A stretch of DNA of 61,015 bases from Gaiellales bacterium (GCA_003599855.1 QZKG01000066.1:1-61015); one strand, 5' to 3'. Positions 9,118-18,596 are shown, counted from the first letter of the stretch. A program made the numbers and translations. The notes: a model not told the origin generated them from the letters alone.

Positions 9118-10089
9118 ATGGAGGACGAATTGCTCACTTTTCAGGTCCCCAAGATCACCCACGAGCAAGTCAAGGACAACAAGGGCGTTTTTGTGGTGGA
9201 GCCGCTCGACCGCGGCTTCGGCAACACCTTCGGCAACTCGCTGAGGCGGGTGCTGCTGTCGTCGCTGGAGGGAGCGGCCATCAGCCTCGTCAACATCGAG
9301 GGGGTAGCCCACGAGTTCTCGACCATTCCGGGCGTCAAGGAGGACGTCACCGATATCGTCCTCAACCTCAAGAAGGTCGTCTGTGTCCTCCAGGGCGAAG
9401 AGGTCGATGAGGTCGAGGTGACCCTCAAGAAGTCGGGCCCTGGTGAAGCCACCGCGGCCGATATCGATGTCCCGGCAGGGCTTGAGATCATCAACCCGGA
9501 GCAGCACATCGCCAGTCTGGGCAAGAAGGCCAAGCTGGAGATGACGCTGACCGTCCGCAAGGGCAGGGGCTTCGCTTCCGCGGAGTCCAACAAGGCGGCC
9601 GGCGCGCCGATCGGGGTCATCCCCATCGATTCGAACTTCTCGCCGGTAGAGCGCGTCTCGTACTCCGTCGACCGGGCCCGCGTCGGCCAGCGGACCGATT
9701 TCGACAAGCTGACCATGGAGATAACCACCAACGGCAGCATGTCCGCCGGGGACGCCCTGCGTGAGGCAGCCCGCATCCTGATATCGTCGCTGCAGATATT
9801 CACCGGCGCCCACGAGGAAGGCGGCTTGTCTGACTTCGAGGCGGAAGAGGTCGTAGAAGAGGAAGTCGAGAGCAAGGGCACCGAGGAAGACATCCTCATC
9901 GAGGAGCTCGAGATCGGCGTCCGTTCCTATAACTGCCTCAAGCGTGAGGGCATCCAGACTGTCGGTGACCTGATCAACCGCAGCGAGGCGGAGCTGATGA
10001 ACATCCCCAACTTCGGCAAGAAGAGCATCGAAGAGGTCAAGGAGAACCTGGACAAGCTGGGCCTGGCCCTGAAAGGATCTGAGAGTTAA
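9118..10089 (+). CDS. rpoA: DNA-directed RNA polymerase alpha subunit
   Basis: A roughly 320-residue alpha subunit. The N-terminal domain holds the dimerisation and beta/beta' assembly motifs ([20 protein letters not shown]). An acidic linker follows near residues 240-260, and the C-terminal domain has helix-hairpin-helix motifs ([36 protein letters not shown]) that bind UP elements and activators. ATG 9118 is the longest start, but GGAGG at 9120-9124 is well placed for TTG 9130, giving MLTFQVPKI, which is probably the true start. Followed 2 nt later by rplQ. Confidence 0.97.
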   Translation: MEDELLTFQVPKITHEQVKDNKGVFVVEPLDRGFGNTFGNSLRRVLLSSLEGAAISLVNIEGVAHEFSTIPGVKEDVTDIVLNLKKVVCVLQGEEVDEVEVTLKKSGPGEATAADIDVPAGLEIINPEQHIASLGKKAKLEMTLTVRKGRGFASAESNKAAGAPIGVIPIDSNFSPVERVSYSVDRARVGQRTDFDKLTMEITTNGSMSAGDALREAARILISSLQIFTGAHEEGGLSDFEAEEVVEEEVESKGTEEDILIEELEIGVRSYNCLKREGIQTVGDLINRSEAELMNIPNFGKKSIEEVKENLDKLGLALKGSES

Positions 10090-10091
10090 CC

Positions 10092-10445
10092 ATGAGGCAC
10101 GCGAGACAAGGCAGAAAACTGGGCGTTGATGCGTCCCACCGCAAGGCGATGCTGGGCAACCTGGTCTGCTCGCTCATCGAGCACGGGCGTATTAAGACCA
10201 CCGTCAGCAAGGCCAAGGAAGCACGGCCCCTGGCGGAAAAGATGATCACTCTTGCCAAGAAGGGCGATCTGGCGTCGCGCCGCCAGGCGCTGGCGCGCCT
10301 GCGCAGCAAGGACGCCGTCCATGTCCTCTTCACCGATGTCGCGCCGAAGTTCGCCGACCGTCCGGGTGGCTACACCCGGATAACGCGCATCGGTCCCCGC
10401 AATGGTGACGCCGCCGAGATGGCGTTCCTGGAACTGGTCGAGTAA
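10092..10445 (+). CDS. rplQ: 50S ribosomal protein L17
   Basis: A 117-residue L17 with the family N terminus [20 protein letters not shown] and the C-terminal [20 protein letters not shown]. It lies near the peptide exit tunnel. It closes the alpha operon, as in most bacteria. A 413-nt non-coding interval separates it from the ECF transporter genes. Confidence 0.97.
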   Translation: MRHARQGRKLGVDASHRKAMLGNLVCSLIEHGRIKTTVSKAKEARPLAEKMITLAKKGDLASRRQALARLRSKDAVHVLFTDVAPKFADRPGGYTRITRIGPRNGDAAEMAFLELVE

Positions 10446-10858
10446 CTACCCCCGGTGATAGCGGGCAGGTACCAGCCTGCCTCTCAATCCGGCCAGGCCT
10501 GCGCAGGCGGGGGCGTAGCTGGCCCTCCAGGCGACCCTGCTGAAACAGTATTCGCCGATGATGCGCTGGCTGATCAGAACTTAGCGACTTTCTGCTGATC
10601 ACTGTTCAGCCCCGGCATGGCCCATCAGCCGTCAGTTCATCATCGTCAGCATTGCCGATGATCACCCGAATTCCGTAGGCCCAGGGCCGGGAAAGGCAGT
10701 TTCGGTGCTGACATCTCTCACTCTCCCCGCGCGAACTTCTCAGTCAGACAGACTATTGGTCGGAGACCCCGTAGATGCAGCTGGAGAAATCACCGCTGCC
10801 AGCCCGGCCGGCATCCGCTAGAATATTGCTGTCCACTCCAGCCACAGGGAATGATCCG
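10446..10858 (+). other. Intergenic region between rplQ and ecfA1
   Basis: About 410 nt without a supportable gene. It contains small inverted repeats (GGCAGG with CCTGCC near 10465-10483 and the palindrome GCCTGCGCAGGC at 10497-10508) that could fold into the 3' end of the alpha-operon transcript, but no U-tract follows them. TAGAAT at 10819-10824 could be a -10 element for the ECF genes; no convincing -35 is seen. Confidence 0.5.
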
Positions 10859-11659
10859 TTGTCCGAACCCATGATCATCTTCGAGGATTGTTCATACCGC
10901 TATCCTCATGCCGGGGCGCTCAGGCCTGCGCTGGACAAGGTCGACCTTGCCATCGGGACCGGTGAGCTCGTTGCCGTCGTCGGCGCTAACGGCTCGGGCA
11001 AGTCGACCCTTGCGCGCATGGCGAACGGCCTGCTGCTGCCGGATGGCGGTTCCGTCCGGGTCAAGGGGATGAGCACGGCCGAGCCGGGGAACCTGGATGC
11101 CATCCGCGAAACGGTCGGCATGGTCTTCCAGAACCCCGAGAGCCAGATCGTCGCCAACAGCGTCGAGGACGACATCGCTTTCGGCCTTGAGAACATCGGC
11201 TTGCCGGTCGCCGAGATCGAGGAACGCATCGAGGAGGCGCTGGGCGTGTTCGGCCTTGAGGAACTGCGGGGCCGGGAGCCCCACTGGCTCTCCGGCGGGC
11301 AGAAACAGCGCACCGTGCTGGCGGGCGTCATGGCCCTGCAGCCCGGGTTGCTCGTACTCGACGAGCCTACTTCGATGCTCGACCCGCGCTCGCAGCGCGA
11401 GTTTATCGATTACATCGACAGCCTTCGACGTGACGGGACGGCCATCATCTACATCACCCACATCATGCGGGAGGCCGCCACGGCCGACCGCGTGGTCGTG
11501 CTCAGCGAAGGCCGCGTAGTCGCGGATGCCGGCCCCCGTGAGGTCTTCAGCGATGAGGGCCTGCTGCGCTCGGCCGGCCTCGACGCCCCGCTGCCTGTAC
11601 GCCTCAGCCGTGCCCTTGATGCCCCTGTGGCTCTCACCCTGGAAGAACTGGTGGGCTAG
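10859..11659 (+). CDS. ecfA1: ECF transporter energising ATPase (A1 subunit)
   Basis: ABC-type ATPase of an energy-coupling factor vitamin transporter. Walker A is GANGSGKST at about residues 42-50, the signature is LSGGQKQR near 143 and Walker B is LLVLDEPTS near 164. It pairs with the next gene (A2) and the EcfT membrane protein to power exchangeable substrate-binding S components; BioY at 54159 could be one client. TTG 10859 has an AGGGA site eight bases upstream; a longer reading from 10775 adds a low-complexity tail. The order rplQ-ecfA1-ecfA2-ecfT-truA is typical of Firmicutes and some Actinomycetota. Confidence 0.93.
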   Translation: MSEPMIIFEDCSYRYPHAGALRPALDKVDLAIGTGELVAVVGANGSGKSTLARMANGLLLPDGGSVRVKGMSTAEPGNLDAIRETVGMVFQNPESQIVANSVEDDIAFGLENIGLPVAEIEERIEEALGVFGLEELRGREPHWLSGGQKQRTVLAGVMALQPGLLVLDEPTSMLDPRSQREFIDYIDSLRRDGTAIIYITHIMREAATADRVVVLSEGRVVADAGPREVFSDEGLLRSAGLDAPLPVRLSRALDAPVALTLEELVG

Positions 11660-11661
11660 GC

Positions 11662-12516
11662 ATGCGCATCGAGCTGGAAAATGCCGGGTTCGTCTACCAG
11701 CAGGGGACCGCCTTCGAAGTGCCCGCGGTCAACGGTGTGAGCCTGGTAGTCGGACCGGGAGAGCGGGTGGGCATAGCCGGGCCCGTGGGGTCGGGAAAGT
11801 CATCGCTCCTGGCGCTCATGAGCGGCATCGTACCGCCTGACAGCGGCAGGTTGCTGGTGGATGGCAGGCCGGTGGCCGGTGGCACGCGGATCGAGCGGGG
11901 CAGCATCGGCATCGCCTTCCAGTCGCCGGAAAACAGCCTGTTCGAGAAGACTGTATATGACGACGTGGCTTTTGCTCCCCGCAACCTGGGCGTGGGCAGG
12001 GACGAGGAGCGCCGGCGCGTGATGGCGGCGCTGGCGGCCGTCGGGCTCGACCGGGACCAGTTCGGCCCGCGCAACCCTTTCTCGCTCAGTTCCGGCGAGC
12101 AGCGGCGGGTGGCGCTCGCCGGCGTCCTGGCGCTTGAGCCCCGGCTGCTGCTGCTGGACGAGCCCACCGCCTTCCTCGATCCCGCGACACGGGCGGACAT
12201 AATCGGCCGGCTGGTTGAACTCAATCGTGCGCATGGCATGGCCATGGTCATCGTCGGGCATGACATGGACGAGCTTGCTGTCTTCGCCGAGCGCCTGGTG
12301 ATCATGGATAGCGGCCGCGTTGTCGCGGACAGCCCCGCCCGCAAGCTGCTCACCGACGTGACGCTGCTGGAGCGCCATGGCCTTGAGCCCCCGGGGACGG
12401 TACAGCTCAGCCGAATGATCACGCAGAAAACAGGCCAGCATGTCGAACCGGCGCTGACCGAGGCCGAGGCGCTCATGCAGCTGAAAAAGCTGCGGGAACA
12501 GGGCGGGTCGAGATGA
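11662..12516 (+). CDS. ecfA2: ECF transporter energising ATPase (A2 subunit)
   Basis: Second ABC ATPase of the ECF module, 284 residues. Walker A GPVGSGKSS near residue 40, signature LSSGEQRR near 142 and Walker B LLLLDEPTAFLDP near 162 are intact. The Q-loop region reads IAFQSPENSLFEKTVYDDVA, characteristic of the EcfA family. It starts 2 nt after ecfA1, and its stop overlaps the ecfT start by 4 nt, so the three genes form one operon and one complex. Confidence 0.93.
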   Translation: MRIELENAGFVYQQGTAFEVPAVNGVSLVVGPGERVGIAGPVGSGKSSLLALMSGIVPPDSGRLLVDGRPVAGGTRIERGSIGIAFQSPENSLFEKTVYDDVAFAPRNLGVGRDEERRRVMAALAAVGLDRDQFGPRNPFSLSSGEQRRVALAGVLALEPRLLLLDEPTAFLDPATRADIIGRLVELNRAHGMAMVIVGHDMDELAVFAERLVIMDSGRVVADSPARKLLTDVTLLERHGLEPPGTVQLSRMITQKTGQHVEPALTEAEALMQLKKLREQGGSR

Positions 12517-13304
12517 AGCTGGCTGGAGCCGTCATCGGCCAGTATTTCCCCGGCGCCTCGGTAGTGCATCTTCTCGACCCGCGCATGAAGATCCTGGCCG
12601 CTTTCGCTTATGCCGTCGCGCTCTTTCTTGTCGGCGGCTACCCCGGCCTGATACTGATGGCCGCTGCTCTGGCGGCAGCCGTGGCCGTGGCGCGCATACC
12701 GGCAAGGTGGCTACTGCGGGCGATCAAGCCCATCGTCTTCCTGGCAGGCTTTACCTTCATCTTCCAGCTATTCCTCCGCGGCGGCGAGGTGCTGGCCAGC
12801 ATCGGACCCCTGGACGTCTACGAGGAAGGCGTCCGCCATGGCGCCTTTCTGGCGGCACGGCTGGTGCTGCTGGTCCTGTCCAGCGCCGTCCTCACCTTCA
12901 CGACCGCGCCGGTCCTGCTGACGGACGGGTTCAGCCGGCTGCTGTCGCCGCTGGGAAAGCTGCGCCTGCCCGCCTACGAGCTCTCCCTGATGATGTCGAT
13001 CGCCCTGAGGTTCATCCCCACGCTGCTGATGGAGCTCGACCGCATCATCAAGGCCCAGAAGGCTCGCGGAGCTGAACCGGGGCGCGGGGGCCTGGTCCGG
13101 CGGGCCCGCAGCGTGCTGCCGGTGATGGTGCCGCTGTTCGTGCTCAGCTTCCGGCACGCCGACGAGCTGGCGCTGGCGATGGAGTCACGCTGTTACCGAG
13201 GAGGCAGGGGGAGGACCGTGCGGCGCAGGCTCAAGCTGCGCGCGCGGGATGCCGTATTCATGGTCATCGTGGCGGTGACGATCGCGGCTGCACTCCTGGT
13301 ATGA
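12513..13304 (+). CDS. ecfT: ECF transporter transmembrane subunit EcfT
   Basis: A 263-residue integral membrane protein with about five hydrophobic segments. It contains the EcfT coupling motif KARGAEPG near residues 182-189 and a second basic coupling region MESRCYRGGRGR near 222, which transmit ATPase movement to the S component. N-terminal VHLLDPRMKILAAFAYAVAL is typical of the family. The start overlaps ecfA2 by 4 nt. No S component lies beside it, so this is a shared (group II) energising module. Confidence 0.92.
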   Translation: MKLAGAVIGQYFPGASVVHLLDPRMKILAAFAYAVALFLVGGYPGLILMAAALAAAVAVARIPARWLLRAIKPIVFLAGFTFIFQLFLRGGEVLASIGPLDVYEEGVRHGAFLAARLVLLVLSSAVLTFTTAPVLLTDGFSRLLSPLGKLRLPAYELSLMMSIALRFIPTLLMELDRIIKAQKARGAEPGRGGLVRRARSVLPVMVPLFVLSFRHADELALAMESRCYRGGRGRTVRRRLKLRARDAVFMVIVAVTIAAALLV

Positions 13305-13343
13305 TCAGGGGCGCAACACCAGGAGGGATTTCGGGATAGTCTC

Positions 13344-14093
13344 ATGACGGCAGACAGGCAGCGCAACATAAGGCTGGACATACAGTATGACGGGACCGGC
13401 TATTCAGGCTGGGCCAAGCAGCCCGGCCTGCCCACCATCGAGGGCGCGCTGGAAGGGGTGCTGGGGCGGATCCTGCAACAGGATGTGAGGCTGACCGTAG
13501 CCGGCCGCACCGATGCCGGCGTCCATGCGCGGGGCCAGGTGGTCAACTTCCTGACGGAGAAGGACGTCGATCCCGGCAAGCTGGCCTGGTCGGCTAACGG
13601 GATGCTGCCGGACAGCATCTCCATCAGCGGCTGCAAAGAGGTTTCGGCAACTTTCGACGCCCGCCGCAGCGCGCTCTCCCGTACCTACTCGTACATGGTG
13701 CTCAACCGCGGATATAATTCTCCCTTCCGCTCGCGATTCGTCTGGCACTATCCCGGCCGGGTAGACATGGTCCTGCTGCGCGAAGCAGCGTCGCTCATTT
13801 CCGGGGAACATGACTTCACGGCCTTCACCCCCACCGAGTCCGAACACAGTTACTTCAGGCGGGAGATTCTCCGCTCCGGCTGGCAGCGGGACGGCGACAT
13901 GCTCATCTACTGGGTCCAGGCCAGTGGTTTCATGCGCAACATGGTGCGCGCTCTGGTGGGGACCATGATGGAGGTGGGTAGGGGTTTCCGCACCATGGAC
14001 AGCCTGGAGCGGCTGCTGGAGGGAGCGGAACGCTCCGAGGCCGGTGAGACGGCGCCGCCCCATGGCCTCTGCCTGGAGCGTGTCGAGTATTAG
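13344..14093 (+). CDS. truA: tRNA pseudouridine(38-40) synthase TruA
   Basis: A 249-residue enzyme that converts uridines 38-40 of the tRNA anticodon stem to pseudouridine. The catalytic aspartate is D57 in RTDAGVHARGQV. Other family motifs are YDGTGYSGWAKQPG near the N terminus and FMRNMVRALVGTMMEVG near residue 195. ATG start. It follows ecfT by 39 nt in the commonly conserved order and probably shares its transcript. Confidence 0.95.
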   Translation: MTADRQRNIRLDIQYDGTGYSGWAKQPGLPTIEGALEGVLGRILQQDVRLTVAGRTDAGVHARGQVVNFLTEKDVDPGKLAWSANGMLPDSISISGCKEVSATFDARRSALSRTYSYMVLNRGYNSPFRSRFVWHYPGRVDMVLLREAASLISGEHDFTAFTPTESEHSYFRREILRSGWQRDGDMLIYWVQASGFMRNMVRALVGTMMEVGRGFRTMDSLERLLEGAERSEAGETAPPHGLCLERVEY

Positions 14094-14237
14094 ATCATCT
14101 CCCACGACTTTTCCGTCCGGCCGGGATGCTATATTGGTCTTCCGCCGCGTCGCGGCCCCGGGCCTTACCATGGGGGCGGACCTGTGCCCGGCGCGGGCCG
14201 GCGGGCAGACCTGCAACAAGGACGGGAGTGGACTGTT

Positions 14238-14474
14238 TTGAATACTGGAGATTGGCTGTTCCTGATATTGACGGGCCTGTGTACCGTGCCGCTGCAGGCA
14301 GGCGTCTTGTACTTGCTGATACGGACCTTCAGGCAGGCTCCCGCCGCCGGGGTCGCGCAGCCGGGGCTGTCCCTGTGCAGCTTCCCCTTGGAGGGGGACC
14401 CCGCCGTCAGGAGCGTGGAGCTGCCTGCGTCGCTACCTTCGACAGGCCCAGACCGACGAGGTCGAGCAGCCTGA
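14238..14474 (+). CDS. Possible small membrane protein
   Basis: A 78-codon reading frame from TTG 14238. Its first 30 residues are hydrophobic (GDWLFLILTGLCTVPLQAGV, LYLLIRTF), suggesting one or two membrane segments. The remaining tail has low complexity and overlaps the 3' end of the opposite-strand phospholipase-D gene by about 70 nt. A GGAG lies nine bases upstream. I recognise no family. It may be real or a chance frame. Confidence 0.3.
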   Translation: MNTGDWLFLILTGLCTVPLQAGVLYLLIRTFRQAPAAGVAQPGLSLCSFPLEGDPAVRSVELPASLPSTGPDRRGRAA

Positions 14475-15516
14475 GCCAGGCATAACAGAGGCCACCGCCG
14501 GGACCGCGCCGGCGGCCGCCGGCTGGGACCGAGTCGCGCCAGTCCGGCAGGAAGACGCGTTCATCGAATTGCCTGACGGTATCCCTGTCGGTGATGACCA
14601 CGACGAGCTCCTGCAGCGACCGGTAGCTGACGTAGTCGAAATTGGACGAGCCTGCAATCAGTTTCCGGCCGTCAATCAGCATCGCCTTCAAGTGGGTCAT
14701 CCGCCCTTCAAGCAGTCGCAGGTCGATGCCCGACCGGCGGGCTTCCCAGAGGTTATAGCGTTGCAGCAGCGGCTTGTTGTTCCTCTCGGGAAGGATCAGC
14801 CGCACCTTTACGCCCCGCCTCACCGCTTCCCTCAGCTTCTGGTAGAAAGGGAAGGACAGGTAGGGCGACTCGATAATGATGGAGTCGACGGCCTCCTCCA
14901 TGAGGCTGAAGATCGCTTCGTAGGACTCCTCGTTGCAGCGCCCGTCCAGCTGGTGGAAGTCGAACCCGGGAAACGAGCGGAGGTTCTTCTGGTCGATGCC
15001 GGCCCAGGTGGAGATAAAATCCTCCTCCAGGTAGCGCGCTATGCCTTCTTCCTCCATGCGCAGCATCATGTCGTGCCAGGCGAAGTTATGGTCGCTGAAG
15101 TTGATGCCGCCGATGTAGGCCACGCGCCCGTCGATTACAACCAGCTTCTTGTGGTTGCGCGCCAGCAAACCCGTATACATGGGGCCGAGGGGGTTGGTCA
15201 TCCTCACCTGGATGCCCTCATCGCGCAGCTGATCGAAGAGCGCCCGCGTCTCCCGGGATTCCCGCCGGAGGGCGCGGTTAAGCAAGCCAGGGGGGGTCAG
15301 GAGGCAGCTGTCGCTCATGACGACGCGGATGTATTCGTCCACCAGCACCCTTATGTCGCGGGCAGGCGAGCGTCGCAGCTCTTCGCAGATGCGAAGGCCG
15401 GCGCTGTCGGCCTCGAAGGTCATGGCTTGCAGGTAGACGCTCTCTGTCGCGCCCCGCACGTCACCGCTCAGGCGGTCCAGGAACTCGGATGAATCGACCA
15501 GGACCTCGGTCTTCAC
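14407..15516 (-). CDS. Phospholipase D-like / cardiolipin synthase-like protein
   Basis: A 369-residue protein with two HKD motifs: H122-K124-D129 (NHKKLVVIDGRVAYIGGINF) and H275-K277-D282 (THLKAMLIDGRKLIAGSSNF). These form the catalytic centre of phospholipase D superfamily enzymes. The arrangement resembles bacterial cardiolipin synthases, but the N-terminal membrane helices of classical Cls proteins are absent, so it is probably soluble or peripheral. It overlaps the upstream VTT-domain membrane protein by 4 nt (start 15516 inside that gene's end), so the two are co-translated. Exact substrate unknown; phosphatidyl transfer is the most likely activity. Confidence 0.8.
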   Translation of the reverse strand: MKTEVLVDSSEFLDRLSGDVRGATESVYLQAMTFEADSAGLRICEELRRSPARDIRVLVDEYIRVVMSDSCLLTPPGLLNRALRRESRETRALFDQLRDEGIQVRMTNPLGPMYTGLLARNHKKLVVIDGRVAYIGGINFSDHNFAWHDMMLRMEEEGIARYLEEDFISTWAGIDQKNLRSFPGFDFHQLDGRCNEESYEAIFSLMEEAVDSIIIESPYLSFPFYQKLREAVRRGVKVRLILPERNNKPLLQRYNLWEARRSGIDLRLLEGRMTHLKAMLIDGRKLIAGSSNFDYVSYRSLQELVVVITDRDTVRQFDERVFLPDWRDSVPAGGRRRGPGGGLCYAWLRLLDLVGLGLSKVATQAAPRS

Positions 15517-15995
15517 AGGAACAGCTCCTTGAACAACTGCGGGAAGAACATCACCGCGCCGAATCGCAGCAGGCGCCCCGAGAAGCCGGTGAGCAGGAAG
15601 TAGTTGAAGCGCAGGCGCATGGCGCCGGCCGCGAAGGTGCTCAGGTAGAAAGGCGGGAACCCTGAGAAGGCGCTGACGAACATGAAGGTGCCGATGCCTG
15701 ATTCCCAGCGCTCCATGCGCTCCTCCATGCGCGCGATGCCCTGCTCAAGCTTCTTGACCGGCAGACGGATGACTCCTTTGCCGGTGAGGTAGATGAGCGA
15801 TTTGGCGCTCATCTGGCCGAAAGTCGCCAGCAACAGCACCGGCAGGAACATCGTCTTGGGTATCATGGCCGCCACCACCAGCAGGTAGAGCTCGGCATTC
15901 ACGACGGGCACGAAGCCGCTGATGAAGCAAACAACGACCGTGCCGGTCAGGACGCCGAACTGGGCAACCAGGTTTTGAAATCCGCTTTCGTCCAC
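15513..15995 (-). CDS. YqaA/DedA-type VTT-domain membrane protein
   Basis: A 160-residue membrane protein with about four hydrophobic segments. It carries the VTT-like pattern: a re-entrant region near VPVVNAELYLLVVAAMIPK, a central GQMSAKSLIYLTGKG and the arginine-glycine segment GFSGRLLRFGAVMFFP at the end. The family includes undecaprenyl-phosphate and phosphatidyl lipid flippases. It precedes the phospholipase D-like gene in a coupled pair on the minus strand, suggesting a joint role in membrane lipid handling. Shorter than DedA and closest in layout to YqaA. Confidence 0.72.
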   Translation of the reverse strand: MDESGFQNLVAQFGVLTGTVVVCFISGFVPVVNAELYLLVVAAMIPKTMFLPVLLLATFGQMSAKSLIYLTGKGVIRLPVKKLEQGIARMEERMERWESGIGTFMFVSAFSGFPPFYLSTFAAGAMRLRFNYFLLTGFSGRLLRFGAVMFFPQLFKELFL

Positions 15996-16099
15996 GATAA
16001 TCCCCTCAGCCCTCCCGTCTCTGGAAGGATTCTAATGGATATGAAGGGATACATCAAAAGCAAAGGCGGCTGGCTTCGCGGCTGCGCGGCGTTCCCGTG

Positions 16100-16714
16100 T
16101 CAGGAATAGCTGTTGCGCTCGATGGCCGGATCGATGTAATACTCGGTCACCATGTCCGACATGGTCATGGGACCGAACATCGACCAGTCCACCTCGGGCA
16201 GCTTTCCCCGGTCGAGCTTTACCCTCATGGCAACATCCTCACCTGCCGCGCCCTGCTGCGCGCCGTACATCGTGATAGTGACTGAATCCACTTCCGGGAT
16301 GTTGAAAAGGCTGCTGAACACGTGCTGGGAGTAGGACGCCATTACGCCGGCGACCGACGCATCCTGCAGCCACGCCGGGCGGTCGATGCCCACCGCTACT
16401 GTCTTGCGGCCGTCTTCCTCGTTGATGGCGGCCTCGCGCACCACCATCGAATTCCCCTGCTGAAACTCGGCGATCTCCCGCACGTACTCCTCTGAGAGCG
16501 CTGGCTGGCTGGCAGTCGTGGCCATGGGGCTGACCCTGACTGATTCCTCGCCGCAGCCGGCTGTGCCGGTCACGATCACAGCAGCCGCCAGGGCCGGAAG
16601 CATGAATCGCAGCAGCCTGCCGGCTCTGCGTGTGTACCGGCCGCGGCCGGCGGGATCGAGCATCGATAAATGGAATAAGGACATAGGTTGCGTTTGAGAA
16701 AGAGTCGGAGGCAT
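16100..16714 (-). CDS. Putative lipoprotein of unknown function
   Basis: A 204-residue protein with a basic region (RRAGRLLRF), a hydrophobic signal stretch and a lipobox VTGTAGC, placing the lipid-modified cysteine at about C54. Internal ATG codons would shorten the leader. The mature part is hydrophilic and mixed; I recognise no domain. A good promoter on the same strand lies just upstream (16774-16801). It stands alone, with its 3' end facing the end of the VTT/PLD pair on the same strand. Confidence 0.6.
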   Translation of the reverse strand: MPPTLSQTQPMSLFHLSMLDPAGRGRYTRRAGRLLRFMLPALAAAVIVTGTAGCGEESVRVSPMATTASQPALSEEYVREIAEFQQGNSMVVREAAINEEDGRKTVAVGIDRPAWLQDASVAGVMASYSQHVFSSLFNIPEVDSVTITMYGAQQGAAGEDVAMRVKLDRGKLPEVDWSMFGPMTMSDMVTEYYIDPAIERNSYS

Positions 16715-16773
16715 TACCTAGTACCGGCACACGTTTGATCTGCGATGGCCGGTTCTGGACTTTGGACAAATTG

Positions 16774-16801
16774 ATTATAGCACAACCGGTCCTGCCACCA
16801 A
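16774..16801 (-). promoter_or_regulatory. Sigma70-type promoter for the lipoprotein gene
   Basis: On the minus strand TTGGTG (16801-16796) and TATAAT (16779-16774) are 16 bp apart, a near-consensus housekeeping promoter. It lies about 60 nt upstream of the lipoprotein start at 16714. Confidence 0.6.
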
Positions 16802-17647
16802 GACTATCAGGAATGAACCACCGGGCAACCCGGATGAGGCCGTCCTGACCGGGAGCGGGGAGGCGGGAGAGCCGGCGGCGCTCAATATCGCCGTCGCCGG
16901 TGCTGGCTGGATGGACCGGACGACAGGCCATGGCAGAGGGCTGTGGCAAAACCTACAGGCGCCGTGGCATAAAACCCGCTCATGCAACCGTATATTGACC
17001 AATGGATAAATAGTGATATCCGGGCAACCCCGCAGCCGGTAGCGGGAAGGCGATTTATCATCACGAAAGCGTATCGGTGGCTGCCGGCGCCATATGGCAC
17101 GGCGCCGGCTGGCCGAGTCTTTGTAAAGAAAGCGTCACATCTGCCTGACGGGCCCCCCGGCGGGCGCACATTGGCACGGAGCTTGCTATCAAACCCGGTA
17201 TAAGCGTGTGTCATTCCTTCTCTTCACATGGTCTGGGTAAGGAAGTCGCTTATTTTTAGGCTCCGGCTGGTCACCGGAGCCACTTAACGGGAATCCGGTA
17301 CCGGCAAAGGCAACTGATACCGGTTGACATAAAGCAGGGAACAGGAAGCACTGACTCGACTGGGGATAGGGATGGGGAAGAAGGGTGAAACCGGGTACAT
17401 GACCAACGGGCTAGCTATCCGGCCGGCCGGCTAACGCATGGAGCGGAAGCCGCGGCGGGGTAGCTCACTGCAGCTCTCTGCCGTCGGCCCGAACCCGACC
17501 GAAGAATCACCTCTCTCACATCATCTTTCCATCAGAGCCTGTGGCATTCCTGCCCCTTGAAGCGTAACGCGAAGGAGGTGGTGGGCTGGCACGAAATGAT
17601 TTTGGGCTTTGGACCAATGTGAACCAACAGTAAAGTAAGGAGTGAAG
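16802..17647 (+). other. Long non-coding leader before the Tat cytochrome gene
   Basis: About 850 nt with no believable gene on either strand. It contains a perfect hairpin (GGCTCCGG, loop, CCGGAGCC) at 17261-17283, several smaller inverted repeats (for example around 17410-17435), and a TTGACA at 17324-17329 without a matching -10 at normal spacing. The segment just after the hairpin (CTTAACGGGAATCCGGT, 17283-17299) resembles part of the cobalamin riboswitch core, but other hallmarks are missing. It probably holds the promoter and a structured 5' leader for the locus at 17648. Confidence 0.4.
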
Positions 17648-18550
17648 ATGAAGGAAGAGTTGGAGAACAGTATTGTCACACAAGCGGAACCGACCGATGC
17701 GGGCATGTCCAGGCGCAAGTTCCTCAGGAGGGGAGCTCTCACCGTCGGCGCTGCCGGCGTGGCAGCTTCCGGCAGCCTGGGACTCCTGGCAAACGTGGCC
17801 GCCGCCCAGACCTGTGGGACCCTGCCGGGCACCGTCAAGCATCCCCGGGGTACCTGGGGCTACCCGACCGGCGGGCTCGACCCGGCGGTATGCGCCGAGC
17901 GCGCGTACCACGGCTGGTGGCAGCACTTCTGCTGCTGGGCCGTCATGGACGGCGTCATCGGCACGCTCCAGGAGGAGCTGGGCACCCCGTACACCAACCT
18001 CGACCTGATGGCGTTCAAGTTCGGCGCCGGCGGCATCAACGGCTGGGGCACCGTCTGTGGCACGCCTCTGGCCGCGGCCCTGGCTGTCAACATCATCGCT
18101 GGTGTTGAGGGCGGGATCGACAAGGGCAGCCAGATGTCCAACGATCTCATGGCGTATTACGCCGCTTCGTCGATGCCGGTGTACACGCCGGTCTCGTCGG
18201 ATTATGCCGCTAAGGGTGGCACCGCGCCCGCTTACATGGACGGCGGGACGATTCCCACCTCCACGGCCGACTCGCCGCTCTGTCACGTGTCGGTGAGCAA
18301 GTGGCTGCAGGCTGCGAACGCTGCGGCTGCCACTGATCCGGCCGCGAACCCCGGCTACACGATCGTCGCTGCCAAGGTGGAGCGCAAGGAGCGCTGCGCC
18401 CGTCTGGCCGGCACCATGGCCTACAAGACGGTAGAGCTGCTCAACGCCTGGAAGGCCGGCACCTACACGCCGGGCGCCTGGGGCGGCCCGGGCTCGGCCC
18501 CGAACGGCGCGCCTGTACAGAACAACTGCACCGACTGTCACGGTGTCTGA
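17648..18550 (+). CDS. Tat-exported split-Soret-type cytochrome / C_GCAxxG family protein
   Basis: A 300-residue protein with a twin-arginine signal (SRRKFLRRG at residues 21-29, then a hydrophobic stretch ending in NVAAAQ). The mature part contains a cysteine pair C95-C96 and the segment FGAGGINGWGTVCG, matching the C_GCAxxG_C_C/split-Soret cytochrome c family. A single heme c motif C294-x2-C297-H298 lies at the extreme C terminus. ATG 17648 has AAGGAG at ideal spacing. The Tat route implies export folded or with cofactor, and a tatA gene lies 0.8 kb downstream. Role inferred: periplasmic or cell-surface redox protein. The family call is from motif recognition. Confidence 0.7.
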   Translation: MKEELENSIVTQAEPTDAGMSRRKFLRRGALTVGAAGVAASGSLGLLANVAAAQTCGTLPGTVKHPRGTWGYPTGGLDPAVCAERAYHGWWQHFCCWAVMDGVIGTLQEELGTPYTNLDLMAFKFGAGGINGWGTVCGTPLAAALAVNIIAGVEGGIDKGSQMSNDLMAYYAASSMPVYTPVSSDYAAKGGTAPAYMDGGTIPTSTADSPLCHVSVSKWLQAANAAAATDPAANPGYTIVAAKVERKERCARLAGTMAYKTVELLNAWKAGTYTPGAWGGPGSAPNGAPVQNNCTDCHGV

Positions 18551-18596
18551 CAACAAACCCAGGATAATCTTCACTAAAGATGAGGAGGAGTAGGAA

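Noticed and set aside
14407..15516. 307-codon plus-strand frame opposite the phospholipase-D gene
   Set aside because: The minus-strand frame has two perfect HKD motifs; the plus-strand frame has no recognisable feature.
16882..17214. 110-codon minus-strand frame
   Set aside because: No ribosome-binding site, no conserved-looking composition, no domain; treated as chance.
17283..17400. Cobalamin, c-di-GMP or c-di-AMP riboswitch
   Set aside because: Only short pieces resemble known cores; the required boxes and their spacing are not all present, so no family is called.
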